Shown piece after piece: positions 35,741 to 44,081 of a stretch of DNA of 64,000 nucleotides. Position 1 is the first letter of the stretch; each line of letters starts with the position of its first letter. Position numbers and translations under genes: made by a program. This DNA comes from an uncultured Bacilli bacterium. Lineage in GTDB: Bacteria; Bacillota_I; Bacilli_A; RF39; UBA660. Under the pieces are notes generated by a model. The model was not told where the DNA came from and ran no database searches. It saw only the letters and a program-made list of their open reading frames with translations. The stretch covers positions 1 to 64,000 of the forward strand of contig CANQQV010000009.1 of NCBI GenBank assembly GCA_947626095.1, in the 5' to 3' direction.

Positions 35741-36445
35741 CTAAAGAAGAATAAGCACAATTAGCGATAATACTATCATTATAAAATTAGTTATAGTTGC
35801 TATTATAAATAATATTTTTAAACTTAATTTTTTTTCTTTAATGCCAGCAACCGCTATAATAAAACATATAATAGAAGATATTAAAGCATAAATTGGGTTA
35901 CCACTGACACAAAAAAACAATTCTTCAACTGGTGATAAAAAAGTAACTATACTCCATAAAGTATTAGAGAGTATTGGATTTTCTTTTGACGAAAGATTTT
36001 TATCTTCATCAGATATAATTAATGTTTTACCATTTACAAAATTTTCAACTTCTTTACTAGGTAATACTGAATCATTAAAATCAAAATCTATAGATTTATT
36101 CTTAAAATAATTAATTAATTTTTCTAGATCCTTTACATTAGTTTTAAGTCTATCTTCTAGTTGAAATCGCTCGTAGTCAATATCGCTAAAATCGGTATTG
36201 AATAATTTAAAATTATAAGCGTATTTTATATCATAGCTTTTTTGATCTGGTGAAAATGAAAGAATATATAAAGATTGATCTTTAACAAGGAATTTCCAAA
36301 AATATCCACCTTCCCAAGAATAATAATAGTACTCATTATTTAATTGAAATTCTTGTCTTTCTTTAATATATTCTTTTAAAAGATTTATAACGTTTTCTAT
36401 TTCTCCTTTAAATTTTAATTCTAAAACATTGTAACTATCTTTCAT
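35741..36445 (-). CDS. hypothetical protein with C-terminal membrane helices
   Basis: 234 residues. The N-terminal 165 residues are soluble, with a WEGGYFWKFLVKD aromatic patch. Three membrane segments follow (about 165-182, 186-200, 208-233). No family recognised. ATAGGAGTGAGTAG lies upstream of ATG. The whole gene is bracketed by two copies of a 40-bp repeat and sits beside the candidate toxin-antitoxin locus, so it may have been acquired. Confidence 0.55.
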   Translation of the reverse strand: MKDSYNVLELKFKGEIENVINLLKEYIKERQEFQLNNEYYYYSWEGGYFWKFLVKDQSLYILSFSPDQKSYDIKYAYNFKLFNTDFSDIDYERFQLEDRLKTNVKDLEKLINYFKNKSIDFDFNDSVLPSKEVENFVNGKTLIISDEDKNLSSKENPILSNTLWSIVTFLSPVEELFFCVSGNPIYALISSIICFIIAVAGIKEKKLSLKILFIIATITNFIMIVLSLIVLILL

Positions 36446-36475
36446 AATAACTACTCACTCCTATATTATAATAAT

Positions 36476-36504
36476 AGTATAAATATAAATAATTACTTAT
36501 TCAA
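36476..36504 (-). promoter_or_regulatory. promoter of the 234-residue membrane protein gene
   Basis: TTGAAT (36499-36504), 17-base spacer, TATACT (36476-36481). Confidence 0.6.
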
Positions 36505-36620
36505 CTGATAATTGACAAACTATTTTATTATTTTTACAACTTATCTACTTTAATTTTACATTTCATTTCTTAATATAGTAGATACTATTTTTCTATTTAT
36601 ATTGTTTTAATCTTTCTTTA

Positions 36621-36660
36621 TATAACATAAAAGCAACTTACTCACAAGGCGCCTTCTTAT
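36621..36660. repeat. 40-bp direct repeat, copy B
   Basis: Matches copy A (35666-35706) at 38 of 40 positions. Both differences fall in the stem, so copy B no longer forms the perfect terminator hairpin. Confidence 0.75.
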
Positions 36661-36741
36661 CCTCGATCAATCGAGTTTTAATTCTTTAGGTTGTCGTTAA
36701 CAAAAAAATCAATCACTTTTAATAAAGTTGTACACGAACGC

Positions 36742-36770
36742 TTGTTTTTATATATAATAAATAGTATACT
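36742..36770 (+). promoter_or_regulatory. promoter of the candidate type I toxin mRNA
   Basis: TTGTTT (36742-36747), 17-base spacer, TATACT (36765-36770). Start expected near 36777. Confidence 0.65.
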
Positions 36771-36837
36771 TTTTATAGGGAATATCAGTTGTTGAGTGTC
36801 TACCTCTAATCTTTATAGAGAGGAGGTTTGATAAAAA

Positions 36838-36930
36838 ATGAAAATAAGAACTTTTATTGTAAAAGTTCTCAGGCTCATTGCTATCATTTTATTTCTCCTT
36901 ATCGTCATGATAGTAGTAATAAAAAAATGA
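36838..36930 (+). CDS. candidate type I toxin, 30-residue membrane peptide
   Basis: The peptide starts MKIRTFIVKVLRLI and ends MIVVIKK: a basic start, one membrane-spanning core of Ile, Leu and Val, and a Lys-Lys end, as in TxpA, BsrG and Fst-type toxins. AGGAGG (36821-36826) is strong but partly paired in CCTCT/AGAGG. The mRNA 5' end (36791-36804) is complementary, with one G-U pair, to its own 3' region (36975-36988), a fold known to keep type I toxin mRNAs silent. The mRNA ends at hairpin ACATTCA/TGAATGT plus T6. An antisense RNA covers its 3' part. Confidence 0.75.
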   Translation: MKIRTFIVKVLRLIAIILFLLIVMIVVIKK

Positions 36931-37037
36931 CACTTAATTCGCATTTGAATTAAATGTCTTCCTACAAAATATTGGGTAGACATTCAACATAGCAAAACTG
37001 AATGTTCCCTTTTTTATTTTATGCAAGTTTCCTTGAC
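36921..37037 (-). ncRNA. antisense antitoxin RNA
   Basis: About 117 bases starting near 37037. It spans the toxin mRNA terminator and 3' untranslated region and ends at a 12-bp terminator GACATTTAATTC/GAATTAAGTGTC followed by ATTTTTTT (36921-36958). That terminator covers the toxin stop codon. The arrangement is that of TxpA/RatA and BsrG/SR4. A closely similar RNA without toxin is at 12803-12908. Confidence 0.75.
36979..37018 (+). terminator. terminator of the toxin mRNA
   Basis: ACATTCA/TGAATGT hairpin followed by CCCTTTTTTA. The 5' arm is also part of the long-range pairing with the mRNA 5' end. Confidence 0.7.
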
Positions 37038-37043
37038 ATATTC

Positions 37044-37072
37044 ATCGTACCATAAAAATGATGTCTTTGCAA
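37044..37072 (-). promoter_or_regulatory. promoter of the antisense antitoxin RNA
   Basis: TTGCAA (37067-37072), 17-base spacer, TACGAT (37044-37049), 17 bases after the NUDIX stop codon. Confidence 0.7.
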
Positions 37073-37088
37073 GTTTCGTACTATTTTG

Positions 37089-37685
37089 TTACAGAGATTT
37101 CTTTTGGCGATAAATTTCAATTAAATCAGGATCATTTTGATTAGTAGGTAAATTATCTAGAGTAAAGAATTGCATATTTTTTGATTCACTATCCCATCTT
37201 AATGTTCCTGAGTAGTTTTTAATACAATATAGAGCTGTATTGTTAATAACAACATCACCATTTGGATATTCATTTTTTCTACTCTTACCAGAAACAATAG
37301 CAATTAATTCTAGGTCATCTTCAGTGACATCTAAATTAGTTTCTTCTTTAACTTCACGAATTATTGTTTCTTCAAATCTTTCACCAAGTTCTTGGCATCC
37401 TCCTGGTAGGCCCCAACGATCATTATCTGCTCTTGATTGAAGGAGAATTTTTCCTTCTTTATTGACAATAATAGCGGCGGCACCATCTTGTAATAAAACA
37501 AATTTGTGTTTTAAATCTCCCATACATAATCTAGTAAATACTGGATAACCTATAATATTACTTAATTCAATTATTTCATCTGAGGATAGCTTTTCAACTA
37601 TTTTAGTTAATTCTTCATATGGTATATTTCTTTTTTCTTGATTTGTTAATCCTTTTATTCTTTCTAATACTTCATTATTTGACAT
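37089..37685 (-). CDS. NUDIX hydrolase
   Basis: 198 residues. The Nudix box GLPGGCQELGERFEETIIREVKEE binds Mg and cleaves nucleoside diphosphate derivatives. Its length follows GX5EX7REUXEE except for small shifts. The first 65 residues form a helical extension seen in ADP-ribose/ADP-sugar-like family members. AAGAGGTATTAT precedes ATG. Downstream gene of a pair with the serine hydrolase. Confidence 0.88.
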   Translation of the reverse strand: MSNNEVLERIKGLTNQEKRNIPYEELTKIVEKLSSDEIIELSNIIGYPVFTRLCMGDLKHKFVLLQDGAAAIIVNKEGKILLQSRADNDRWGLPGGCQELGERFEETIIREVKEETNLDVTEDDLELIAIVSGKSRKNEYPNGDVVINNTALYCIKNYSGTLRWDSESKNMQFFTLDNLPTNQNDPDLIEIYRQKKSL

Positions 37686-37696
37686 ATAATACCTCT

Positions 37697-38263
37697 TTAG
37701 ATTTCTTTTAATATTTCTTTAAAAGAATTATAACCTGCTTCTTGATTTAAATGACCACCTTTATGAATAATGATTTCTTTAGCTTTAATTGAATTAGCGA
37801 AGTGTTTTAATACTTCTTGTGGAACATAAGGATCATTATCACCATAGATACAAACTATTTCTTTAACATAGTCATTAATTTTAGATATTTGACTTTCATC
37901 AACATAATAAGTTGGATTTAATTTATTATGAAGATCTGTTTCATCTTGTGATAAATAGTTATTAAAGCCACTTACTAAAATTAATTTATAAATATGAATT
38001 TTGTTTTCTAAAATATATTTTAAAGCACATATACTACCAGTTGAATGGCCGATAATAACGGTATTTTCATTTATAAAATCATATTCTTTATTATAGACAT
38101 CTAATATTTTTTCCCATTCTTTATAAATATGATGTTTATCATCAATTGGAAACTGTGGAATTATACATAGATTATTCGAGTCATCTATTTTTTGTTTAAG
38201 CCAAGGAAACCAATTTTCAATATTACTTCCTTTAAAACCATGTATTATAAAATAATTTTTCAA
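37697..38263 (-). CDS. RBBP9/YdeN-type serine hydrolase
   Basis: About 188 residues of the alpha/beta hydrolase fold. IIHGFKGS near the start, nucleophile GHSTG (about 85), acid in YGDNDPYVP and His in KGGHLNQE. Probably a small esterase; substrate unknown. The start is taken as TTG at 38263 (KNYFIIHG follows) because AGGAG lies eight bases upstream; extending to 38302 would run into the tRNA-linked repeat. Confidence 0.8.
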   Translation of the reverse strand: MKNYFIIHGFKGSNIENWFPWLKQKIDDSNNLCIIPQFPIDDKHHIYKEWEKILDVYNKEYDFINENTVIIGHSTGSICALKYILENKIHIYKLILVSGFNNYLSQDETDLHNKLNPTYYVDESQISKINDYVKEIVCIYGDNDPYVPQEVLKHFANSIKAKEIIIHKGGHLNQEAGYNSFKEILKEI

Positions 38264-38289
38264 AGTAATCGCTCCTATTGCATTATAAA

Positions 38290-38385
38290 ATAAAAGAATC
38301 ACCTATCTCAGCAATGATTTAGATGATGCTCATATATGGCAACACTCAACATGCATTATTGAATGTCCTTTTTTATCCTCAATTA
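38290..38385 (-). repeat. truncated copy of the antitoxin-RNA sequence
   Basis: Shares AAAAAAGGACATTCAATAAT, TGTTGAGTGTTGCCATA and a matching terminator-like arm pair ATCATCTA/TAGGTGAT with the solitary small RNA at 12803-12908. It lacks the 5' hairpin and promoter and lies right after tRNA-Leu. It probably serves as that tRNA's terminator. Confidence 0.6.
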
Positions 38386-38403
38386 ATCGAGTTTATTTTA
38401 ACT

Positions 38404-38490
38404 TGGTGCCCATGGTGGGACTCGAACCCACACGATATTGCTACCACTGGATTTTGAGTCCAGCGCGTCTACCAATTCCGCCACATGGGC
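38404..38490 (-). tRNA. tRNA-Leu(CAA)
   Basis: 87 bases with CCA. Acceptor GCCCATG/CATGGGC. Anticodon stem CTGGA/TCCAG with loop CTCAAAA gives CAA (codon TTG). Long variable arm TGGTAGCAATATCGT, as in Leu tRNAs. T arm GTGGG/CCCAC with loop TTCGAGT. Confidence 0.96.
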
Positions 38491-38503
38491 AATTACATAA
38501 TTA

Positions 38504-38531
38504 ATTATAACATAAATATTATTTTGTACAA
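38504..38531 (-). promoter_or_regulatory. tRNA-Leu promoter
   Basis: TTGTAC (38526-38531), 16-base spacer, TATAAT (38504-38509). Confidence 0.7.
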
Positions 38532-38533
38532 AT

Positions 38534-38562
38534 AAAAAGATTTGATTTAACAAATCTTATTT
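38534..38562 (-). terminator. terminator of the scpAB operon
   Basis: AAGATTTG-TTAAAT-CAAATCTT plus TTT at the thioredoxin gene stop. Confidence 0.8.
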
Positions 38563-39096
38563 TATAAAGCCAGTTGCTTTTAAATTAGTTTCAATAACTT
38601 CTTCTCCTACCCTGTTATCTATACGATAATCTTTAGCTTCAATACCTTTTTGAATAAAGATAGTAGTTGGAGTACTAGTAACAGTTATTAATGAATCCAT
38701 AGTTTCACGTTCACTAGAAGTTAGTAAATCGTATTCAATTACATATGCGGTTAGATTATGTTCCTTTAATGTTTCATTAAGAATTGGCTTGAAGCCTTTA
38801 CAACCAGGACAGAAGGTCTGGGAAGCTAATAAGATGAAACTTTCCTTATTCTTTATTAAAGTTGTAAATTCGGCTTGAGTTATATTTTTTAAATTACTAT
38901 ATGTTATATTCTCTTCTTCGACAGGTTCTGAAGATGATTCATTATTATGAATATCTTCATTTAATTCTTGATTCACTTCTTGAGATTCTTTAGTTTGATC
39001 CTCTGAATTATTACGATTACTAATAAAGTAAATAGTTCCTCCACATAAAGTAAGCGCTAAAACAAATAAAAGTATTGTAATTATTTTTTTATGCAT
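38557..39096 (-). CDS. membrane-anchored thioredoxin-like protein
   Basis: 179 residues. Signal-anchor (about 5-25), an acidic Asn/Glu/Ser linker (about 30-65), then a thioredoxin domain with active site FCPGC and cis-proline TSTPTTIF. Probably an extracytoplasmic thiol-disulfide oxidoreductase. AGAGGAGTATT before ATG. Last gene of the scpA-scpB operon. Confidence 0.85.
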   Translation of the reverse strand: MHKKIITILLFVLALTLCGGTIYFISNRNNSEDQTKESQEVNQELNEDIHNNESSSEPVEEENITYSNLKNITQAEFTTLIKNKESFILLASQTFCPGCKGFKPILNETLKEHNLTAYVIEYDLLTSSERETMDSLITVTSTPTTIFIQKGIEAKDYRIDNRVGEEVIETNLKATGFIK

Positions 39097-39105
39097 AATA
39101 CTCCT

Positions 39106-39693
39106 CTATTCCACGATATCAATTCCTAACAATTTAGATAGTTCAATGGCTTGAATTAAATTAACTTTTAAACCTTTTAAGTATTTAGGTTGAATTTTAA
39201 TATTAGTTATATCACAAGTGCTTAAATCTAAACCGTCTAGGTTAGTATCGATAAATTCCATTTTTATTAATTTACTTTGGTTAAAACCAAGGTCTTTATT
39301 AATTATATTGTAAAAAGTACTTTCAGTAAAGTCAGAATTTTCAATAGTTAGATCTTTTACTTTACTATCAACTAAATTAAAGTATTTACATAGTGAATTA
39401 TCGATTACGACTTTAGTTAAATGACAATTATTAAGATTAACACCAACTAATTTACAGTTAGTAAATTTTATTTCACGAAAATTACAATCAATAAACTTAG
39501 TATTAGATAAATCACAATTAGTAAATTCAATCTTTTCAAAAAAGGCATTTTCAAAAAGATTATTGTCTAAATTAGTATATGTAAAGGTACAGAGTTTAAT
39601 ATTTTTATTGGAAACTTCTAGATTAGAAAGATTAAGGTTATTTAGTTCTTCACTTATTAAGTCATCTTCTTTAGTGAAATCTTTTTTATTCAT
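39106..39693 (-). CDS. pentapeptide-repeat-like protein
   Basis: 195 residues with repeated five-residue units such as FTNCD LSNTK FIDCN FREIK FTNCK LVGVN, forming a right-handed quadrilateral helix in known members. These proteins can mimic DNA or serve as scaffolds. Function unknown here. The start ATG (MNKKDF) overlaps the scpB stop by eight bases; a longer upstream frame is only scpB read in another frame. Confidence 0.8.
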   Translation of the reverse strand: MNKKDFTKEDDLISEELNNLNLSNLEVSNKNIKLCTFTYTNLDNNLFENAFFEKIEFTNCDLSNTKFIDCNFREIKFTNCKLVGVNLNNCHLTKVVIDNSLCKYFNLVDSKVKDLTIENSDFTESTFYNIINKDLGFNQSKLIKMEFIDTNLDGLDLSTCDITNIKIQPKYLKGLKVNLIQAIELSKLLGIDIVE

Positions 39694-40255
39694 TTTCTTC
39701 TTCCTTATATATCGAAGAGAATAGATCTTTATCTTCGTTTGGTTCCTCTGGCTCACTAATAATTGTTGGTAAGTCACTAATTGATGATAAGCCAAAGTAA
39801 TCTAAAAATTCACTAGTAGTAGCATAAAGGTTGGGACGACCTGGTAAGGTACTTTTACCTACTTCTTTAATTAAACCTTTAGCTAGTAATTTCCTTAAAA
39901 TATGAACATTACTTACACCACGTAATTCATCGATTTCAACACGAGTTATTGGTTGATTGTAAGCAATAATAGCTAAAGTTTCTAAAGCAGCTTGGGATAA
40001 AGTATTATTTTCGGGATTTTCAATTAATTTTTTATAGTAATCTTTATGTTCTTTTTTAGTTGTTAATTTGAAGGCATTACCTAAATAACTAATACGAATA
40101 CCACGATTATCAGCATCATAACTTTTCTTTAATTCCATTAAAAGTTCTTTGGCTTTGTCCATATCTATTTCTAAAATATCACAGATTTGATTAAGGGATA
40201 AACCTTCATCACCAACCACAAATAATATTCCTTCTAAAACACCGATTAGATTCAT
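39686..40255 (-). CDS. scpB: segregation and condensation protein B
   Basis: 189 residues. Two winged-helix domains. TLSQAALETLAIIAYNQPITRVEIDELRGV is the signature of the ScpB family, and GRPNLYATTSEFLDYFGL follows. It acts with ScpA and SMC in chromosome condensation. Overlaps scpA by four bases. Confidence 0.95.
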   Translation of the reverse strand: MNLIGVLEGILFVVGDEGLSLNQICDILEIDMDKAKELLMELKKSYDADNRGIRISYLGNAFKLTTKKEHKDYYKKLIENPENNTLSQAALETLAIIAYNQPITRVEIDELRGVSNVHILRKLLAKGLIKEVGKSTLPGRPNLYATTSEFLDYFGLSSISDLPTIISEPEEPNEDKDLFSSIYKEEENE

Positions 40256-40980
40256 TTTTTACTCACTCTTTCTATCATAATTGGACTAAAGCTAGCTTCT
40301 TGAGTTAAAGTTATCTCATTATTTTTACTCATTTCTAAAATAGATAAAAAAGTAACAACGATATTTTCTTTAGTTAGTTCGGTAAATAGTTCAATGAAAT
40401 TAACTTTTTGACGCTTTTTTAAAATAGATCTAATATCTTTTATTTTATCATCGACACTTAATTCTCTTTTGGTAATTTTAGTATTTAAAGGTTTATCAAG
40501 TTTTTGTCTTTCAATAAATAGTTGATAGGCATTAAATAAATCTTCAACGCTTAATTCGCCTTTGATAAAACCTGTTGAATCTAAATATTCGTTTAATGAC
40601 TCAGGTAACTTGGTATAAACTTCAGATCTTTTTTCTTCGAGTTCTTGAAAGTTTTTAGTTATCTCTTTATACTTTTCATATTCAAGTAATTTGTTTTTTA
40701 AATCTTCTTCACTATTAAAGGAGAATTCATCATCTTCATTTTCTTCTTCATGACGATTAACTAATAACTTACTCTTTAAATGGATAAGTTCAGCAGCCAT
40801 TACTAAGTATTCACTAGCAACATCAATATTTTTTTCTTCTAAAGAATGAATAAAATCTAAATATTGATTAATTATTTCATGAATATTTATTTCGTAAATA
40901 TCCATTTTTGACTCTTTGACTAAGTGAAGTAGTAAATCTAATGGGCCTTCAAAATCAGCAGTTGTAAAGTTGTAAGTCAT
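40252..40980 (-). CDS. scpA: segregation and condensation protein A
   Basis: 242 residues, kleisin subunit. FEGPLDLLLHLVKESKMDIYEI is the N-terminal signature, followed by SEYLVMAAELIHLKSKLL; the C-terminal winged helix binds the SMC head. AGGGGGGATTAAT precedes ATG. Confidence 0.96.
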   Translation of the reverse strand: MTYNFTTADFEGPLDLLLHLVKESKMDIYEINIHEIINQYLDFIHSLEEKNIDVASEYLVMAAELIHLKSKLLVNRHEEENEDDEFSFNSEEDLKNKLLEYEKYKEITKNFQELEEKRSEVYTKLPESLNEYLDSTGFIKGELSVEDLFNAYQLFIERQKLDKPLNTKITKRELSVDDKIKDIRSILKKRQKVNFIELFTELTKENIVVTFLSILEMSKNNEITLTQEASFSPIMIERVSKK

Positions 40981-40991
40981 ATTAATCCCCC

Positions 40992-42254
40992 CTATTTACA
41001 TGTATATCCTTGCGCCTCTATTTCAAAAGCTACTGTATTAATATTTTCACTATATCTAAAATATCGATAAACTTTTAAGTCTGATAAGGTTTTATCAGGT
41101 ATATCTTTTAATTCGATATCATTAATCATTGTAAAGTCAGTGCCAGTTTCAACGAAGTTTGATGTAAAGTTTTCTATTTGTTTATATTGTTCAGAAAGAG
41201 CACGGTAACTATCTTTATTAGCAGTATAGTTTTTGCTATTAACTTGTTCTTCCTTATAAGTCTCTTTTATTTTCATTAAAGAATCATTAATGAAATAATA
41301 TTTCATTTCATCGTTTAAGTGATTGCATGTTAAGACATCGTAATCACCATCAGTTTCCATTGTTGAAACATTTGGATAACGGGCTTGTTGAATTTCTTCA
41401 ACTTTAAGTTTGTTAGCACGATTATAAGCTCTTTCACTAATTACGACTTTTACTTCACTAGCACCATAAGCTGGAACAATATCATAAGAATGAATTAAAG
41501 CATAGCCAACTACTTTATCTTCTTCTAGTAAAGTAACGTAGAACTTTTTATCATACATATATGGTTGGCCTTTAGTATTAGTTAAAGTAAAGATTAAATA
41601 ATGTTCATCTAATTCATTAGATGTAACAAAGTTGCTTAGTTCTAGGTTATCTATTTTTACTCTAACAGATGTTGATTCAAGTTCAAATACTTCTGATTGA
41701 CTTTCTTGTTCAGGTGTTTTGCTTTTACCAGATGAAGTGAAACTAAAATCAGCGACTTTAACAATTGATGGTAAAAAGAGAATGAATCCAATTAAGAAGA
41801 GAAAGAAAAAAACAACGACAATTGGATTTCCTTCTTTTTCTGGTTTGATTTCATATAAAACCTTTTCTTCACTATTAAATTGATCGACATTAAATTTTGG
41901 CTTTGTTTCTTCTTTAGTCTCTGGTACTTCAGGAGCTTCGACTTTTTCTTCAGGAGCTGGTACTTCATTAACTTTAGGCATTTCCATTTTAGGCTCTGGA
42001 GCTTGTTCTTCACTAGCAACACTAAAAATAGCGCTAAAGTCAGCAGCTGGATTTAAAGTCTGATTTTGAGCTTTAACTTCCTCTTTATTTTCATTACTTT
42101 CTGGTATATTAATTACAGAATCAGGAATAGTTACCTCTTCTTTATTAGTCGTATTAACTTCTTTGGGTTCAACAGAGTTATCTTGGTTTATTGAAGGTTG
42201 TGCATTAGGAGTTTCATTTGTACCAAGATTGTTATTTAAATCTTTATTATCCAT
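40992..42254 (-). CDS. single-pass membrane protein with acidic cytoplasmic part
   Basis: 420 residues. The first 140 residues are low-complexity Glu, Pro, Asn and Lys. One membrane segment (about 147-165) follows, then about 250 extracytoplasmic residues of beta type ending with Cys. No family recognised. It resembles in layout the anchored proteins at 52335-54473 and 55785-57845. First gene of the operon leading into scpA. Confidence 0.65.
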   Translation of the reverse strand: MDNKDLNNNLGTNETPNAQPSINQDNSVEPKEVNTTNKEEVTIPDSVINIPESNENKEEVKAQNQTLNPAADFSAIFSVASEEQAPEPKMEMPKVNEVPAPEEKVEAPEVPETKEETKPKFNVDQFNSEEKVLYEIKPEKEGNPIVVVFFFLFLIGFILFLPSIVKVADFSFTSSGKSKTPEQESQSEVFELESTSVRVKIDNLELSNFVTSNELDEHYLIFTLTNTKGQPYMYDKKFYVTLLEEDKVVGYALIHSYDIVPAYGASEVKVVISERAYNRANKLKVEEIQQARYPNVSTMETDGDYDVLTCNHLNDEMKYYFINDSLMKIKETYKEEQVNSKNYTANKDSYRALSEQYKQIENFTSNFVETGTDFTMINDIELKDIPDKTLSDLKVYRYFRYSENINTVAFEIEAQGYTCK

Positions 42255-42303
42255 AATAATCCCTTCATTCTTCTTTTATAATTATATCAAATATGTGGAA
42301 ATT

Positions 42304-42326
42304 AAAAAAGAGATTATTTAATCTCT
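42304..42326 (-). terminator. terminator of the sporulation cluster
   Basis: AGAGATTAAATAATCTCT followed by TTTTTT at the spoVAE stop. Confidence 0.8.
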
Positions 42327-42668
42327 AATTTTGAATATTAAGGAAAAGATAAAGCCAAAGAAGATAGCACCACTTATTCCTGTACTAGTTGTTGATAATA
42401 GATTACTAAACATACCGATAAAACCATTATTTTGGAATCCTTCATAAGCTGCTTTATATAGAGCATTACCAAAGGAAGTAATTGGTAGTGAACTACCGAC
42501 TAAACTATAATCTGCAATTACTTGGTAGATACCTAAAAAAGAAAGAAGTGCACCAGTTATAACAAAAATACTTGTTATATGACCAGGAGTTAATTTAGTG
42601 TTATCTAAAATTATTTGGCCGATTAAACAGATTGTGCCACAAACTAAGAAAGAATTAATATAAATCAT
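42318..42668 (-). CDS. spoVAE: stage V sporulation protein AE
   Basis: 116 residues, all membrane helices, with the family features FLVCGTICLIGQIILD, KLTPGHITSIFVITGA and PITSFGNALYKAA. Part of the SpoVA channel that imports dipicolinic acid into the forespore. Start overlaps spoVAD by four bases. Confidence 0.93.
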   Translation of the reverse strand: MIYINSFLVCGTICLIGQIILDNTKLTPGHITSIFVITGALLSFLGIYQVIADYSLVGSSLPITSFGNALYKAAYEGFQNNGFIGMFSNLLSTTSTGISGAIFFGFIFSLIFKIRD

Positions 42669-43636
42669 TTTATCACCTCGATACTAATAGCATGAGTAAT
42701 TGAAGGGATACTCTTTTTTAAATTAACCATTAAAGTATTATGTAAGGAACCTGTAGCTAAGATTAAGATTTTTTTATACTGAGGTTCTTTTAAAATTTTA
42801 TTAAATAATACTAAGGGAACAACAACTGGTCCACTACCACCTTGGTAAGTATTTTGATCATCTTTATATAAAATACTAGAGGCGTCATAATAAGCTTTAG
42901 GTAAATAATTATAATCTTCTTGAATAAGATTTAAAAATAATTTACTACCTAAAGTACCTAGATCACCAGTTATGATTAAATCATAATAATTGATATCACG
43001 GTGTAATTCAGTTAGATGTTGGTTAAGTGTTTTAGCAGCACTAGGAGCCATTACAGCGCCCATATTAGATGAATCTTTAATACCATAATCAACGACAGTA
43101 CCAATTGTGGCTGATTCTATTTTAATATTACTCTTTTCATTGGTTATATAAGCACATGCCGCACCAGTAGTTGTAAAAGTTGTATAACATTTTTTAGGTG
43201 AGCCATATTCAATAGGAAAACGGTATTGTCGTTCGGCATTTAGATTATGACTTGAAGTAATAGCTAGACCGCTATGAATTTGGTTAGCTTCAATAAAGTT
43301 AGCAAGAATTATTAAACTTTCATTAAAAGTAGCACAAGCATTATATGCTCCTAGGAAAGGAATATTACGATTTACTAAGTTGTAAGATGTGATAGTTAGT
43401 TGATTGATTAAATCGCCACCAACTAATAATTCTATTTTATTATTTAATTTATTTCTTTTCGTTATGTTAGTTAGACAGAGGTTTTGCATTTTGATTTCGG
43501 CATCTTCAATTCGTTCTTCACCAAAATAATAATCTTTAAGAATATTAGGATATGTTAAATTACCTTTAACTTCTTCGGGACCAGCAATAGTTTCATAGTC
43601 TTTAAGATAGACATTATTATATTTAAAACTAGACAT
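42665..43636 (-). CDS. spoVAD: stage V sporulation protein AD
   Basis: 323 residues, soluble thiolase-like SpoVAD. The motifs GAYNACATFNESLI, TSSHNLNAERQYRFP and GDLGTLGSKL are characteristic. It binds dipicolinate and works with SpoVAC and SpoVAE. AAGGTGATTTTAA before ATG. Confidence 0.95.
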   Translation of the reverse strand: MSSFKYNNVYLKDYETIAGPEEVKGNLTYPNILKDYYFGEERIEDAEIKMQNLCLTNITKRNKLNNKIELLVGGDLINQLTITSYNLVNRNIPFLGAYNACATFNESLIILANFIEANQIHSGLAITSSHNLNAERQYRFPIEYGSPKKCYTTFTTTGAACAYITNEKSNIKIESATIGTVVDYGIKDSSNMGAVMAPSAAKTLNQHLTELHRDINYYDLIITGDLGTLGSKLFLNLIQEDYNYLPKAYYDASSILYKDDQNTYQGGSGPVVVPLVLFNKILKEPQYKKILILATGSLHNTLMVNLKKSIPSITHAISIEVIK

Positions 43637-44057
43637 TTAAAATCACCTTGATTAAAGTAAGAATAATAGCACTAACTACACCATAAAGAATGACGGAGCC
43701 GGCTAGTTTAAAGGCATTTGATCCCATATTTAAGAAACCTTCTTTTTTATAGTCAATAATAGATGAAGATACAGAATGGGCAAAACCAGTAATAGGAATA
43801 ATAAGAGCACACTTTAGTTTAGAAAATAGATTGTCAGCAAAACCACAACAAGTCATAAAGGCTGAAGCAATAATAAAGATTAATAACATAAAAGCTATTG
43901 AATCTTCACTATTATATATTTTGTTTAAATTAAGATATATGATTGTACCAATTACCCCAATTAAACCACCACCAATAAATGATACTAACATATTAGTTAG
44001 ACGATTTTCTTTGGGAGTTAGTTCATTAACCATTTTTTTGTATTTAACAGCATTCAT
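43629..44057 (-). CDS. spoVAC: stage V sporulation protein AC
   Basis: 142 residues with membrane helices. LVSFIGGGLIGVIGTIIYLN and SAFMTCCGFADNLF, then PITGFAHSVSSSIIDYKKEG fit the family. A mechanosensitive-type channel component of spore membranes. AGGTGATTAA before ATG. The cluster is AC-AD-AE only; AA, AB and AF are absent here. Confidence 0.94.
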   Translation of the reverse strand: MNAVKYKKMVNELTPKENRLTNMLVSFIGGGLIGVIGTIIYLNLNKIYNSEDSIAFMLLIFIIASAFMTCCGFADNLFSKLKCALIIPITGFAHSVSSSIIDYKKEGFLNMGSNAFKLAGSVILYGVVSAIILTLIKVILNV

Positions 44058-44081
44058 TTAATCACCTATTACTTAGTATGA

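Larger units (their letters stand above)
36446..36741. other. gene-free stretch with promoter, repeat and hairpin
   Basis: Holds the promoter of the 234-residue protein gene (36476-36504), repeat copy B (36621-36660) and a plus-strand hairpin CTCGAT-CA-ATCGAG followed by TTTTAATT (about 36663-36685). That hairpin resembles one beside tRNA-Leu at about 38378-38398. No coding frame is supported. Confidence 0.6.

Noticed and set aside
35666..38385. CRISPR-like repeats in the repeat-rich stretch
   Set aside because: Copies are few, irregularly spaced and form hairpins of terminators and antisense RNA; no regular spacers or cas genes.
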